A stretch of DNA of 64,000 nt from Candidatus Pantoea formicae (GCF_011752625.1 NZ_VWXD01000003.1:186001-250000), one strand, 5' to 3'; positions 18,246 through 28,267 are shown, numbered from the stretch's first letter. The notes: generated from the letters alone by a model not told the origin. Made by a program: numbers and translations.

Positions 18246-19157
18246 ATGAGCACGATTCTCTCGAGCATGCCGCTGCGTCGTTCATCATGGTGGAAGATGC
18301 AGCTTTATGGATATCTGTTGGTGCTACCTGCGCTGTGTTTTTTGTTGCTGTTCACACACTATCCGGCGGTGGCGACCATTTGGGAGAGTCTGTTTAGCGC
18401 TTCACGTAATAATCATCCGGCCCATTTTGTTGGGCTGGATAATTACATGGCGTTGCTGGATGACGACATCTTCATTCAGTCGCTGTGGAATAACTTGCTG
18501 TATGCACTGATCACCATTCCGCTGGCAGTGATCCTCGCTTTGCTGATGGCGCTGGCGGTAAATCGGCGAATGGCGGGTAACGCGCTGGTGCGCGCCGCTT
18601 TCTTTATCCCTTCGCTGCTGCCGATGATTGCGATCGCCAATTTATGGCTGTTTTTTTACACGCCGCAGTTGGGATTGCTGAATAAGCTTCTGGCTCTGTT
18701 CTCACTGCCTGCGGTTAACTGGCTAGGGGAACCGAGTACGTCACTCTACTGTTTAATGGCGGTATCGGTGTGGCGAGAGGCGGGTTTCTTTATGATTTTT
18801 TATCTCGCGGCATTGCAGCAGATCGACCCACGGCTGAGTGAAGCCGCTCAGATTGAAGGGGCATCACGCGGATATTTCTTCCGGCGCGTCCAGTGGCCAC
18901 TCTTAATGCCCACCACGCTGTTTGTGTTAATCAATGCGTCGATGAATGCGTTCCGTATTGTTGATCAGGTGATTGCCATGACCAATGGCGGGCCGAATAA
19001 CAGTAGTAGCCTGTTGCTGTTTTATATCTATCGTACTGCCTTTAGTTTCTGGGATATGCCTGCGGCGGCCGCTATGACGGTGGTGCTGTTGGTGATTCTG
19101 GCAGCGATTGCACTGATTAAATTCAACCTGCTGGACAAGCGAGCCCACTATCAATGA
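18246..19157 (+). CDS. ABC transporter permease (UgpA-like)
   Basis: A 303-residue inner-membrane subunit with six predicted helices. The coupling loop that contacts the ATPase carries EAAQIEGASRGYFFRRVQWPL (around 200-220). It is 10 bp behind the binding-protein gene and overlaps the next permease by ATGA. The opening cytoplasmic tail (SSMPLRRSSWWKMQL) is usual for the first permease of CUT1 importers. Confidence 0.88.
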   Translation: MSTILSSMPLRRSSWWKMQLYGYLLVLPALCFLLLFTHYPAVATIWESLFSASRNNHPAHFVGLDNYMALLDDDIFIQSLWNNLLYALITIPLAVILALLMALAVNRRMAGNALVRAAFFIPSLLPMIAIANLWLFFYTPQLGLLNKLLALFSLPAVNWLGEPSTSLYCLMAVSVWREAGFFMIFYLAALQQIDPRLSEAAQIEGASRGYFFRRVQWPLLMPTTLFVLINASMNAFRIVDQVIAMTNGGPNNSSSLLLFYIYRTAFSFWDMPAAAAMTVVLLVILAAIALIKFNLLDKRAHYQ

Positions 19158-19972
19158 AGACATCTCTCTCTTTGGGCAAGGTGTGTCTTAATCTCACCCT
19201 CTGGCTGGCTGCTTTATTATGGTTTTTGCCGATTCTGGTCGCGTTGTGGGTCGCCGTACATCCGGCATCGGATCAAGCCAGCTTCAGCTTGTTCTCCCCG
19301 CTGACGTTTGAGAACTTTGTTAAAGCCTGGCATGCCGCCCCATTTGCGCGCTATTTCCTTAACACCATGCTGCTGGTGCTGATGATTGTGGTGGTACAGC
19401 TGATTCTGGCAACCATGGCGGCTTACGCGCTGGTACGCTTCAAAATGAAATTCTCCGGGGTTATCTTTGCGCTGATTTTACTGCAATTGATGATAAGCCC
19501 CGATGTGCTGATACTGAATAACTATAAAACCATTGGTGCACTCGGTCTGCGCGATAGCTTGACCGGTATTGCATTGCCTTATTTCGCCTCCGCGTTTGCT
19601 ATCTTCCTGCTGCGCCAGACGTTTAAAAGCATTCCTTTGGTGCTGGAAGAGGCGGCAATTGTTGAAGGTGCCAGTCGCTTTTACATTCTGCGCAAAATCT
19701 ATATTCCTCTGGCAAAGCCGATTTATATTGCTTTTGCTCTGGTGTCGATCAGTTTCCATTGGAACGATTTCCTGTGGCCGCTGGTGATCACCGACTCGGT
19801 CAACGTACGACCACTGACCGTAGGTTTACAGCTGTTTTCTGCACCGGAGCAGGGCGTACAGTGGGCATTAATTGGCGCCGCCACGTTGATGACCACCTTG
19901 CCGCTATTGGTGTTGTTCCTGATTTTTCAGCGTCAATTTATTCAGTCATTCATGCGTGCCGGTATCCGCTAA
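19154..19972 (+). CDS. ABC transporter permease (UgpE-like)
   Basis: The second inner-membrane permease subunit has 272 residues and six predicted helices. Its EAA loop reads EEAAIVEGASRFYILRKIYIP (about 172-192). The gene overlaps its partner by 4 bp, so the two are translationally coupled, and the phosphoesterase start follows 12 bp after the stop. Confidence 0.88.
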   Translation: MKTSLSLGKVCLNLTLWLAALLWFLPILVALWVAVHPASDQASFSLFSPLTFENFVKAWHAAPFARYFLNTMLLVLMIVVVQLILATMAAYALVRFKMKFSGVIFALILLQLMISPDVLILNNYKTIGALGLRDSLTGIALPYFASAFAIFLLRQTFKSIPLVLEEAAIVEGASRFYILRKIYIPLAKPIYIAFALVSISFHWNDFLWPLVITDSVNVRPLTVGLQLFSAPEQGVQWALIGAATLMTTLPLLVLFLIFQRQFIQSFMRAGIR

Positions 19973-19984
19973 GGAGTGCTTCCC

Positions 19985-20890
19985 GTGACCCATCCGCATC
20001 CACTGACTTCATCACAGCGCGAGTTATTAGGCGATGTGGCTGAACTTTATGCGTTGCCTGATTTACGTCCTACCGTCTTGGATCGTACGCTGCGCTTTGG
20101 CCTGATTGCCGATCCCCAATATGCCGATGTAGCCCCTGACATCGCGAACAATCTTTACTACCGTCAGGCGTTGCATAAACTCCCGCAGGCGATTTCAGTG
20201 TTGAATCAACAGCCGCTCGACTTTGTCGTGACCTTAGGGGATTTAGTTGACCGCCACTGGGAAAGCTATGCGGCAGTTTTACCGTTATACGACCGTCTCG
20301 AACATCCGCATGCGGTGGTGTTAGGGAATCACGATGTGCAGACGATCGCACAACATCTGAATAACCGCGCGCCGCTGCCCAAAAGTTATTACGCGTTCCG
20401 CTTAGCAGGTTGGCGCTTTATTGTGTACGACGGCAATGATGTCAGCCACTACTGCAATGCTTTGAACGGCGATGATTATTATCAAGCAGAGACATTGCTG
20501 GCTGATTTGCGTGCCCAGCAGCAACCGCAGGCCCAGCCGTGGAATGGGGCAGTGGGGCAGCAACAGTTAGCGTGGATTGAGCAACATCTGATTGAAGCGC
20601 GACAGCAGGGCGAGAAAGTGGGCGTGTTTGGCCATTACCCGCTGGCACCGCATACCACGCATATTCTGATGAATGCACATGTGCTGGTGGACCTCCTTAC
20701 TAGTTACAACATACAGTTTTGCTTTTCTGGTCATGACCATCGCGGCAATTTTGCACGCATCGGCCAAACAGGCTTTTATACCATGAAAGGCATGCTGGAT
20801 GGGCCAGCCGATGTCCCGTTTGCGGTGGTTGAAGTCACTGAAGATAGGGTAAAAGTGAATGGGTTTGGGAGTGAAGTGAGCCGCACCTGA
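19985..20890 (+). CDS. Metallophosphoesterase (ADP-ribose/CDP-alcohol diphosphatase-like)
   Basis: A cytoplasmic phosphoesterase of 301 residues with all blocks of the calcineurin-like fold: IADPQYAD near 40, GDLVDRH near 85, GNHD near 110, GHYPLAP near 215 and GHDHRGN near 250. IADPQYAD, with Gln where many members have His, resembles Mn-dependent ADP-ribose/CDP-alcohol diphosphatases. GTG at 19985 is taken as start because AAGGAG is 8 nt before it; an earlier GTG overlaps that site. As last gene of the importer operon it probably cleaves the imported phosphodiester or diphosphate. The exact substrate is unknown. Confidence 0.82.
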   Translation: MTHPHPLTSSQRELLGDVAELYALPDLRPTVLDRTLRFGLIADPQYADVAPDIANNLYYRQALHKLPQAISVLNQQPLDFVVTLGDLVDRHWESYAAVLPLYDRLEHPHAVVLGNHDVQTIAQHLNNRAPLPKSYYAFRLAGWRFIVYDGNDVSHYCNALNGDDYYQAETLLADLRAQQQPQAQPWNGAVGQQQLAWIEQHLIEARQQGEKVGVFGHYPLAPHTTHILMNAHVLVDLLTSYNIQFCFSGHDHRGNFARIGQTGFYTMKGMLDGPADVPFAVVEVTEDRVKVNGFGSEVSRT

Positions 20891-20914
20891 AATTCGGGCG
20901 GCTTATCAGTGGCT

Positions 20915-21661
20915 TTAGCTGGCGCGTTTTAACGGTTGCACATTCTGCTGTTGGCGGCGAATCGCAATCTCTTCGGCGCGTTGTAGCAACTGTTGTAGGT
21001 CATCTTCATCAATATCCAACAGCTGCCCATTTTCCAACGCCTTATGGAGATCGTCACGCGTGATAGGAACGTCCAGTGCAACTGGCTGTGGTTTAGGCTC
21101 ATTCGACGCCAGCGCATGAGGGTAGCGACGCCCGGCCAAATTATTGAAGATCAAGGCCAGCAGTGCTAAGCACACCGAATTAAGCAGTACCGGCGTCAGG
21201 ACAAAGTGATAACCCAATTGCTGCACGCCATTGCCACCGAGCACTGCCGTTAACGCCACCGCACCGCTGGGTGGGTGCAAACAGCGTAACTGGAACATCA
21301 GCAAAATCGCCAGGCCAGCCGCAATACCGCAGGCCAGCGCCGGGTGAGGGACATACATTGCGGTGGTCACACCAATTAAACCTGCGACCAGATTGCCGCC
21401 GATAATTGACCACGGCTGTGCTAATGGACTGTTGGGTAAACCGAAAAGCAATACCGCTGATGCGCCCATCGGTGCCACAAACCATAAGTTCACCTCACCC
21501 AGCAGCCAATGGCTGGTAAGACTGGTGATCATCAAGCCTATACCCGCCCCTAGACTGGCCATCGCCATCTGCTTTTTGGCTCCAGGTAGTGGATGCGGCC
21601 AAAAACGCGCGAGAAAAGTACGCAATGATGCCAGCCTGTTGATGCGGCGAGATTCGGTCAT
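20915..21661 (-). CDS. HPP-family integral membrane protein
   Basis: A 248-residue membrane protein with the motif that names the family, CLHPPSGAVAL near 127, and about five hydrophobic helices up to residue 180. HPP proteins in cyanobacteria and chloroplasts are implicated in nitrite transport; bacterial members are mostly unstudied. Many bacterial HPP proteins carry C-terminal CBS domains. Here only about 65 residues follow (DVPITRDDLHKALENGQLL onward), too short for a CBS pair. It is monocistronic and convergent with the phosphoesterase gene. Confidence 0.85.
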   Translation of the reverse strand: MTESRRINRLASLRTFLARFWPHPLPGAKKQMAMASLGAGIGLMITSLTSHWLLGEVNLWFVAPMGASAVLLFGLPNSPLAQPWSIIGGNLVAGLIGVTTAMYVPHPALACGIAAGLAILLMFQLRCLHPPSGAVALTAVLGGNGVQQLGYHFVLTPVLLNSVCLALLALIFNNLAGRRYPHALASNEPKPQPVALDVPITRDDLHKALENGQLLDIDEDDLQQLLQRAEEIAIRRQQQNVQPLKRAS

Positions 21662-21851
21662 GGCGGAATGGCTCTGTCATAAGAAAAAACGATGGATGCA
21701 GATTGTCGCCGATCGATTTGTTGAGAACAACCACAATGTTAGTGTGCTGTTACGCACAGGTGATTAAAATGCGCATCAATGCGGTGATGTTTAACAGCGG
21801 CTTACACTACGTCTAAGGTTGCTGTATAGTCCGTTTTTTTTCGGAGGAACC

Positions 21852-22733
21852 ATGCTGCCCAACTCATCCACCCGCCTGAACAAATACATCAGCGAGAGCG
21901 GAATTTGCTCACGTCGTGACGCCGACCGCTATATCGAACAAGGCAACGTTTTTATTAATGGAAAACGCGCCACCGTCGGTGCGCAAGTGTTTGCCGGTGA
22001 TGAAGTTAAAGTTAATGGGCAGTTGATTGAACCGCGCAACGAAGAAGATTTGGTGTTGATCGCACTGAATAAACCCGTGGGCATCATTACCACCATGGAA
22101 GAGGGTGAGCGCGACAATATCGGTGACTTTGTTAACCACAGTAAGCGCGTGTTCCCCATTGGTCGTCTGGATAAGGATTCTCAAGGTCTGATTTTCCTGA
22201 CTAACCACGGCGACCTGGTGAATAAAATTTTGCGTGCTGGCAATAATCACGAAAAAGAGTACGTGGTTACCGTAGACAAGCCGATTACCGACGAGTTTAT
22301 CGCCGGAATGGCAGGCGGCGTACCAATGCTCGGTACCGTAACCAAAAAATGCAAAGTGAAGAAAGAGTCGACCTTTGTATTCCGTATTATTTTAGTTCAG
22401 GGCCTGAATCGCCAGATTCGTCGTATGACCAAGCATTTTGGTTTTGAAGTGACCAAACTTGAGCGTACACGCATTATGAATGTGAGCCTTAAGGGTATCC
22501 CACTGGGCGAGTGGCGAGATCTGACTGACGATGAGCTGATCGAGTTATTTAATTTGATCGAAGACTCATCTTCTGAAGATCAAAAAACGCAGAAAACGCA
22601 GGCGAAAAAGAAACCCGCCTCTACGGCGAAGAAGCCCGTCATGAATGGGCCAAAACAGAGCGAGAAAACCGCGGGCAAACCGGCGGGTCGCCAGCGCTTC
22701 ACACAGCCTGGGCGTAAAAAGAAAGGGCGGTAA
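21852..22733 (+). CDS. rluF: 23S rRNA pseudouridine synthase RluF
   Basis: RluF makes pseudouridine at 23S rRNA position 2604 and also acts on tRNA-Tyr in E. coli. The 293-residue product opens with an S4 RNA-binding domain ([19 protein letters not shown] near 8-26). The catalytic domain has [10 protein letters not shown] near 108, with the nucleophilic Asp, and GLNRQIRRM near 180. The C-terminus is a Lys/Pro-rich tail ending GRKKKGR. GGAGGA lies 5 nt before ATG 21852; the frame is open 11 codons further upstream without a ribosome site. Confidence 0.95.
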   Translation: MLPNSSTRLNKYISESGICSRRDADRYIEQGNVFINGKRATVGAQVFAGDEVKVNGQLIEPRNEEDLVLIALNKPVGIITTMEEGERDNIGDFVNHSKRVFPIGRLDKDSQGLIFLTNHGDLVNKILRAGNNHEKEYVVTVDKPITDEFIAGMAGGVPMLGTVTKKCKVKKESTFVFRIILVQGLNRQIRRMTKHFGFEVTKLERTRIMNVSLKGIPLGEWRDLTDDELIELFNLIEDSSSEDQKTQKTQAKKKPASTAKKPVMNGPKQSEKTAGKPAGRQRFTQPGRKKKGR

Positions 22734-22770
22734 ACCTGTTGCACGTGAGTGCCACTGCATAATTTCGTTG

Positions 22771-22796
22771 TTCGGTCGCCATTCAAGGCGACCGAA
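22771..22796. terminator. Hairpin at convergent ends of rluF and the nitroreductase gene
   Basis: TTCGGTCGCC pairs perfectly with GGCGACCGAA around a 6-nt loop. Only short A/T runs follow on either side, so it is probably a weak or Rho-assisted bidirectional terminator. Confidence 0.55.
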
Positions 22797-22801
22797 AAGA
22801 C

Positions 22802-23542
22802 TTACTTGTCGTTGCCGAATCCCTGCTTCTTCAGCGCGGGCAACACATCCGGGAAGTAAACTTTGCTGTAATAGCCGCTCACGCTTTCACTCCAGCTTTC
22901 ACCGTCATTACGCCCGGTGTCCTTCCAGTGCTGCAAAATTTCCTTGTTATAGTCGGCAATATGCTGCTCCAGACCTGCACGTTGATAACGTTCATCATGG
23001 CGGAAGGTCGCCAGTGGTAGACGTGGCTTCTGCGCCGCAGGTTGATCAACATGACCTATCACGACACCCGCAACCGGGAAGGTGTGCTCTGGCAGGTCCA
23101 GTAAGGCAATGAGTTCCTGAGGCACACGACGAATACCGCCGATGGGCACGATACCGAGCCCTTCTGCACGCGCGGCCGCCATGAGTGTACCCAAAGCAAT
23201 ACCGACGTCCGTCGAACCCGACACAATACTCTCGATACTTTGATGTGCCAGCTGCTGGCGATCGACTGCGGCCATGGCTACCTGAGATTTGTGCATGTCC
23301 AGCACCAGGGTGATAAAGACCGGGGCTTTCGCAATCCAGGGCTGGCCACCGGCAATCTGCGAGATTTGCGCGCGTTTAGCAGCATCACGAGACACGACTA
23401 ATGACACCTGCTGTGAGTTCACTGAAGTCGGTGCGCGATACGCAGCAGAAATGATGCGATCTAATACTGCATCGTCAACGGGTTGGTCGGTAAAGCTTCT
23501 GTCACTTTTATGGCTAGTAAAGATATCGATCAAAGAACTCAT
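22802..23542 (-). CDS. NfsA/Frp-like NADPH:FMN nitroreductase
   Basis: A 246-residue flavoprotein of the oxygen-insensitive nitroreductase family. The FMN-phosphate contact is HKSDRSFTDQPV near the start, APTSVNSQQVS lies near 37, and GLGIVPIGGIRRVPQEL lies near 128, as in NfsA. Such enzymes reduce nitro compounds or flavins with NADPH. AGGAGG precedes the ATG. It diverges from the CUT2 transporter-monooxygenase operon across 222 bp, so a role in supplying reduced FMN to that monooxygenase is possible but unproven. Confidence 0.85.
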   Translation of the reverse strand: MSSLIDIFTSHKSDRSFTDQPVDDAVLDRIISAAYRAPTSVNSQQVSLVVSRDAAKRAQISQIAGGQPWIAKAPVFITLVLDMHKSQVAMAAVDRQQLAHQSIESIVSGSTDVGIALGTLMAAARAEGLGIVPIGGIRRVPQELIALLDLPEHTFPVAGVVIGHVDQPAAQKPRLPLATFRHDERYQRAGLEQHIADYNKEILQHWKDTGRNDGESWSESVSGYYSKVYFPDVLPALKKQGFGNDK

Positions 23543-23764
23543 GGTGCCTCCTGGTTAGATGGCAGGAGCCTATCAGAAGGTGACAGGAATAAACTTAACC
23601 GTTATTGCCGTGGCTAATGAATTCTCCCGTAATTCCATTCGTTAACTAGCCTAAGGAGAAAATAGCATTAAGGATAAAATAACGCTGTGTTAATTTCCTG
23701 TTATGCGCCGTATCGCATACACCCACTAACATTGTTTATTTTATTATTTCCAGGGATATAACCC

Positions 23765-24751
23765 ATGAAAAAGCACCGCCTGGCAGGTCTGTTTTTGGCT
23801 TCTGCATCGCTGTTTTTAAGTCACTCCCTTATTGCAAACGCGGAGGAGGCACCTGCACTCTCTTTGGCCGGTAAACGTATTGGGATTACGGTGGCAGGTA
23901 CCGATCACTATTGGGATTTAAAAGCTTATCAAGGGCAGGTTGATGAAGTGAAACGCCTGGGTGGCACGCCAATTGCCCTGGACGGAGGCCGTAAAGAATC
24001 CCAACAGATCGCGCAAATTCAAACCCTTATCGCGCAAAAACCTGATGCAATTATTGAAACCTTGGGCACAGCATCGGTACTGGAGCCTTGGTTAAAGAAA
24101 ATTCGTGATGCTGGCATTCCTTTATTTACTGTTGATACGGCAAGCCCATCCAGCATTAATGTGACTACATCAGATAATTTTTATATTGGTGAGCAGCTGG
24201 CGCTGAAATTAGTCAATGATCTGCGTGGCGAGGGAAATATTCTGGTATTTAATGGTTTTTATGGTGTCCCTGTGGTTGCCATGCGTTATGACCAGTTGAA
24301 AGCCGTGCTGAAGTGGTATCCGAAAATAAAGATTATCCAACCTGAACTGCGAGATGTTATTCCAAATACGGTACAGGACGCTTATGCGCAAATCAGTCAG
24401 TTGTTGAATAAATACCCGAAAGGATCGGTACAGGCTATTTGGGCTGCGTGGGACGTGCCGCAAATTGGGGCGACTCAGGCCGTTGACGCTGCAGGGCGTA
24501 ATGAAATTAAAACCTATGCTGTGGATGGCAGCCCGGATGTAGTTTCATTAGTGAAAGATCCCAAATCCAGCGCGGCAGCCGTTGTCGCGCAACAACCTTA
24601 CGTGATTGGGCAAACCGCCGTCCAGAACGTGGCGAAGTACCTTGCAGGTGACCGTTCACTGCCGCCTGCCACCTATGTGCCGGCTATTCTGGTAACCAAA
24701 GACAACGCAGCAGAAGCGCAGAAAACCTTGGGTCAGACGGATGGTAAATAA
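23765..24751 (+). CDS. CUT2-type periplasmic binding protein
   Basis: A 328-residue Peripla_BP_4 (RbsB-like) protein. A signal peptide of about 26 residues ends IANAEE. The ligand-binding lobes start at GKRIGITVAGTDHYWDLKAYQGQ, followed by the first hinge near 140. The length is slightly above RbsB. The ligand is unlikely to be ribose: the partner downstream is a flavin monooxygenase and no sugar kinase is present. The stop overlaps the ATPase start by 11 bp. Confidence 0.85.
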   Translation: MKKHRLAGLFLASASLFLSHSLIANAEEAPALSLAGKRIGITVAGTDHYWDLKAYQGQVDEVKRLGGTPIALDGGRKESQQIAQIQTLIAQKPDAIIETLGTASVLEPWLKKIRDAGIPLFTVDTASPSSINVTTSDNFYIGEQLALKLVNDLRGEGNILVFNGFYGVPVVAMRYDQLKAVLKWYPKIKIIQPELRDVIPNTVQDAYAQISQLLNKYPKGSVQAIWAAWDVPQIGATQAVDAAGRNEIKTYAVDGSPDVVSLVKDPKSSAAAVVAQQPYVIGQTAVQNVAKYLAGDRSLPPATYVPAILVTKDNAAEAQKTLGQTDGK

Positions 24752-26264
24752 TCCACCGCTGCTGCATCTGAGGGACATCAGCAAATCCTTTGACGGCATA
24801 CCCGCACTGCAATCTATTTCGCTCAACGTTCATGCCGGAGAAGTGCATGGACTGATTGGACATAACGGGGCGGGTAAATCCACGCTGATTAAGGTGCTTG
24901 CGGGCATTCATTCTGCCGATCACGGAGAGATCAGGTTAAACGGTGAAGTCATCACGTTTTCTAACCCGGCGCAGGCACTGCGCCAGGGGATTGCCATTGT
25001 CCATCAGGAGCGTTTACTGCCTGCATCGTTAACCGTTGCCGAAGCACTGTTACTGGGTAATGAACCACGCTTGCCACGCACTCCGTTCATCCTACGGCGA
25101 AAGATGCGGCAGCAAGCACAGCAACTGCTGCAACAACATTTTGGCTTGCAGCTTGATCCTGACAGCTTGATTGGTTCGTTGAGCGTTGCAGAACAGCAAC
25201 TGATACAAATTTGTCGGGTGTTGCAAACCTCCCCCCGTGTCGTGGTGCTGGATGAACCCACCGCAGCATTGGCACGACACGAGGTCACCGCACTATTTCG
25301 CGTGATTGAACGCATGCGTCAGCAGGGTATCGCGCTGATATATGTTTCTCATTATCTCGATGAAATTCAGACGTTGTGTCAGTGCGTTACGGTGCTGCGC
25401 GATGGAAAAGATGTCGCGCATTTTCGCGCTCAACACATCACGTCTAATGCGTTAGTCAGTGCCATGGTGGGCGATGCGCAACAGGTGATAGCGCCGCGTG
25501 ATGTCCACCGCATAGGCAACGTGGTGCTGGAAGTGAAACAGCTTAGTGCCTCAGGGCGATTCCAAAACATCTCATTTTCGGGTCGCAAAGGTGAGATCGT
25601 CGGGATAACGGGTTTGCTCGGATCAGGAGGGAAAGCCCTGATTCGCGCGCTATTTGGACTGGAGTCTGGCGTCAGCGGGCAGGTTCGATTGAATGACCAG
25701 CAGGGAATTCCCCTTACACCTCACGTGGCCGTCAAACGCGGTATCGCTTTTGTTCCCGAGGACAGACGGGCCAATGGCATCGCGTTGGATATTAGTTTGC
25801 GTGACAATGTCACTTTAACCACAGTGCGTCGTTTACTGCGCTGGGGTGGCGTTTCTACCCAAGCGGAAAGTGCTCTGGTTGCGACGAATATTGAGCAACT
25901 TGCTATTCGAGCACCAGGCCAGCAGGCACCCGTGCGTCAGCTCTCTGGTGGCAATCAGCAGAAAGTGGTGTTGGCAAAATGGCTCAACACCAATGCTCAA
26001 CTTTATCTGCTGGATGAACCGACTGTTGGTGTCGATATTGCGTCAAAAGCGGCTATCTACCAGACCTTACAGCAACTCGCGGATCGTGGGGCACTGATTC
26101 TGGTGTTTTCCACCGATCTGCTGGAGCTGCAAACGTTGGCAGATCGCATCATCGTATTGGCACGTGGAGAACAGGCCACAACGCTTGACGCCCAATCCAC
26201 TAGCCATGAAGAAATCCTTTCCTGGGCATCGGGTACAGGAACACTGACGGAGCGCGCATCATGA
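24741..26264 (+). CDS. CUT2-type ABC transporter ATPase (RbsA-like, two NBDs)
   Basis: A 507-residue fused double ATPase. NBD1 has GHNGAGKST near 37 and VVVLDEPTAAL near 163. NBD2 has LLGSGGKA near 290, where the usual P-loop is degenerate as in RbsA, then LSGGNQQKV near 397 and LYLLDEPTVGVD near 417. It energises import through the two permeases that follow; its 3' end overlaps the first by ATGA. Confidence 0.9.
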   Translation: MVNNPPLLHLRDISKSFDGIPALQSISLNVHAGEVHGLIGHNGAGKSTLIKVLAGIHSADHGEIRLNGEVITFSNPAQALRQGIAIVHQERLLPASLTVAEALLLGNEPRLPRTPFILRRKMRQQAQQLLQQHFGLQLDPDSLIGSLSVAEQQLIQICRVLQTSPRVVVLDEPTAALARHEVTALFRVIERMRQQGIALIYVSHYLDEIQTLCQCVTVLRDGKDVAHFRAQHITSNALVSAMVGDAQQVIAPRDVHRIGNVVLEVKQLSASGRFQNISFSGRKGEIVGITGLLGSGGKALIRALFGLESGVSGQVRLNDQQGIPLTPHVAVKRGIAFVPEDRRANGIALDISLRDNVTLTTVRRLLRWGGVSTQAESALVATNIEQLAIRAPGQQAPVRQLSGGNQQKVVLAKWLNTNAQLYLLDEPTVGVDIASKAAIYQTLQQLADRGALILVFSTDLLELQTLADRIIVLARGEQATTLDAQSTSHEEILSWASGTGTLTERAS

Positions 26265-27274
26265 GCGATGTCATTCACTCTGCGCCTAACAGCCATTCAC
26301 GCTCAGGGCGCAATACACAATGGCTGCAGCATGTTTCTCTGATCATTATCATTCTGGTTTTGGCGGTGTTTGCCTGGCTGTCACCCATTTTTCTGACGTT
26401 GACCAATCTGGGCAATGTCCTGCAACAAACCGCAGTGGTCGGTACGCTGGCATTGGGACTGACGCTGGTATTAAGCGGCGGAGGGGTGCAGGGGATTTCA
26501 GGCGGGATTGACCTTTCCATTGCTGCAAACCTTGGGCTTTGCGCAGCAGTGTTTGCCACTCTGATCGCGACAGAGCACTCCACACCAGTTGCATTGCTGC
26601 TCACCCTCCTTACTGGCGCTGCCGTCGGTCTGTTCAATGCTTTTGCTATCGTCTGGCTGGGTATTTTGCCGCTGCTCGCCACGCTCACCAGCATGAATAT
26701 TGCGATGGGCCTGGAAATGGTGTTAACGGGCAATGCCTCTGTGTCTGCCAGCAGCGATCTGCAAAACATCTTGATTGCTAACGGGCCTTTAGCGGTGTCC
26801 TGGCTCGGCTGGGGCTTTCTCTTACTGGCATTAATCGCTATTGCCTTGTGTCGCTTCACGGCTTTTGGCTTGCGCCTGCAAGCGGTGGGCAGCCACCCTC
26901 AGGCTGCGAATGCGGCGGGAATCGGCGTTAAGCGCTATCGCGCATTGAGCTATGTAATCTGTGGTGCCAGTGCAGCATTGGCATCGGTGGCTTCTGTTTC
27001 TCTGCTTAGTGGCAGCTCTCCCGGTGCAAATGACAATTTGCTGATGGTGATTGCAGCAGCGCTGTTGGGCGTGGTGTTCTCACGCCGTCTGGTGCCAACC
27101 TTGGGAGGGGCGCTTATTAGCGCACTCTTCCTCAGCCTGATTAGCAATGGTTTCCAGCTCGTTAACGTATCGAGCTACTGGATCAATGGTGTGGAAGGTG
27201 TCTTGATTTTATGTGTCGTCGCGCTCACCGCGTTACTACGCCGCCGTCAACAGAGAGGAACGCAAGGTGTCTGA
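26261..27274 (+). CDS. CUT2-type ABC permease 1 (RbsC-like)
   Basis: A 337-residue BPD_transp_2 permease with 8-10 hydrophobic helices. It carries the conserved GGIDLSIAANLGLCA stretch near 86 and the AAGIGVKRYRALSYVICG segment near 220 that precedes the ATPase contact. The pairing of two different permeases suggests a heterodimeric channel, as in the Lsr and some Frc-type importers, rather than the RbsC homodimer. Confidence 0.88.
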   Translation: MSDVIHSAPNSHSRSGRNTQWLQHVSLIIIILVLAVFAWLSPIFLTLTNLGNVLQQTAVVGTLALGLTLVLSGGGVQGISGGIDLSIAANLGLCAAVFATLIATEHSTPVALLLTLLTGAAVGLFNAFAIVWLGILPLLATLTSMNIAMGLEMVLTGNASVSASSDLQNILIANGPLAVSWLGWGFLLLALIAIALCRFTAFGLRLQAVGSHPQAANAAGIGVKRYRALSYVICGASAALASVASVSLLSGSSPGANDNLLMVIAAALLGVVFSRRLVPTLGGALISALFLSLISNGFQLVNVSSYWINGVEGVLILCVVALTALLRRRQQRGTQGV

Positions 27275-28253
27275 TCAAACATGGCCGCTTCAATCCCGAC
27301 AACAGTGGCAGGTTAACCTGCTGCGCGGATTAATCGTGCTGACGTTCGTTGTTCTGCTGCTTTTCTTTATTCTTGCCGCACCCGGCTTCGCGACTATCTC
27401 AAACATTCGTAGCGTGTTGTTGAATAACGTTGCACCCCTTGCGATTGTTGCGTTGGCCATGACGCTGGTGACGCGCATTGGCGCCATCGATCTTTCCGTG
27501 GGCACGGCTATCGATATCGCCTGTCTGGTTTTTGTCACGCTGATTGTTCATCAAACCAGCTTGCCGCTCGCACTGATACTGGCGTTAACCGCGGCGCTTT
27601 TAGTCGGCGTTTTTAATGCCATCCTGGTGACTCAACTGGGTGTGGAACCTTTCCTGGCGACGCTGGGAACCCTCTTTATAGGGCAGAGCGTGCAACAGCT
27701 CTCATCCAATGGGGGGCAGCCTGTGTATTTGCTCAGCCAGAAACTACCCGAAGGATTTTCCGTTATTGGACACGGATCTCTACTCGGTATCCTGGTGCCG
27801 TTGTGGCTGTTATTACTGGTCACGCTGGTGCTTTATCAGCTATTGCATCGCAGTGCGACCGGGCGCGCATTACGCGTTATGGGAGAGCAATATAGCGTGG
27901 CGCAGCACTCCGGCGTGGCGGTTAAGCGACTCACTGCCATCGTCTTTATCCTATGTGCCTTGATTGCCGGTATTGTCGGTTTGATCCTCGCAGCCAATGT
28001 GAAAGCGTGGGTACCGCTGTCAGGCAATGCCTATCTTCTCAATGCTATCGGGGCCAGCTTTATTGGTGCAACGTTTGCGCCTTCGCGTCGCCCGAACGTT
28101 TTCGGCACGCTGTTGGGTGTGGTGTTACTGAGCTTTATTGCCAACGGCTTGCTATTAGTGGGCTGGAATTTCTATTGGCAGCAGGTGGCTACCGGCGTTC
28201 TAATTTTCATCGTGCTGGCTATAGGTGCACTGCGCAACCGTCGTCATGCCTGA
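27267..28253 (+). CDS. CUT2-type ABC permease 2 (RbsC-like)
   Basis: The second permease has 328 residues from GTG 27267. That start follows AGAGGAA at proper distance and overlaps the preceding gene by 8 bp; a GTG 18 codons earlier is less likely. Family landmarks are IGAIDLSVGTAIDIACL near 77 and SGVAVKRLTAIVFILCA near 216. The monooxygenase gene follows 14 bp later, so transport and oxidation are on one mRNA. Confidence 0.87.
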   Translation: MSDQTWPLQSRQQWQVNLLRGLIVLTFVVLLLFFILAAPGFATISNIRSVLLNNVAPLAIVALAMTLVTRIGAIDLSVGTAIDIACLVFVTLIVHQTSLPLALILALTAALLVGVFNAILVTQLGVEPFLATLGTLFIGQSVQQLSSNGGQPVYLLSQKLPEGFSVIGHGSLLGILVPLWLLLLVTLVLYQLLHRSATGRALRVMGEQYSVAQHSGVAVKRLTAIVFILCALIAGIVGLILAANVKAWVPLSGNAYLLNAIGASFIGATFAPSRRPNVFGTLLGVVLLSFIANGLLLVGWNFYWQQVATGVLIFIVLAIGALRNRRHA

Positions 28254-28267
28254 TTAAGGAGTTAAGG

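Noticed and set aside
23543..23764. ATAAC/GTTAT inverted repeat before the CUT2 operon as a CysB-type site
   Set aside because: Short arms and no match to a definite regulator consensus; left as plain promoter region.
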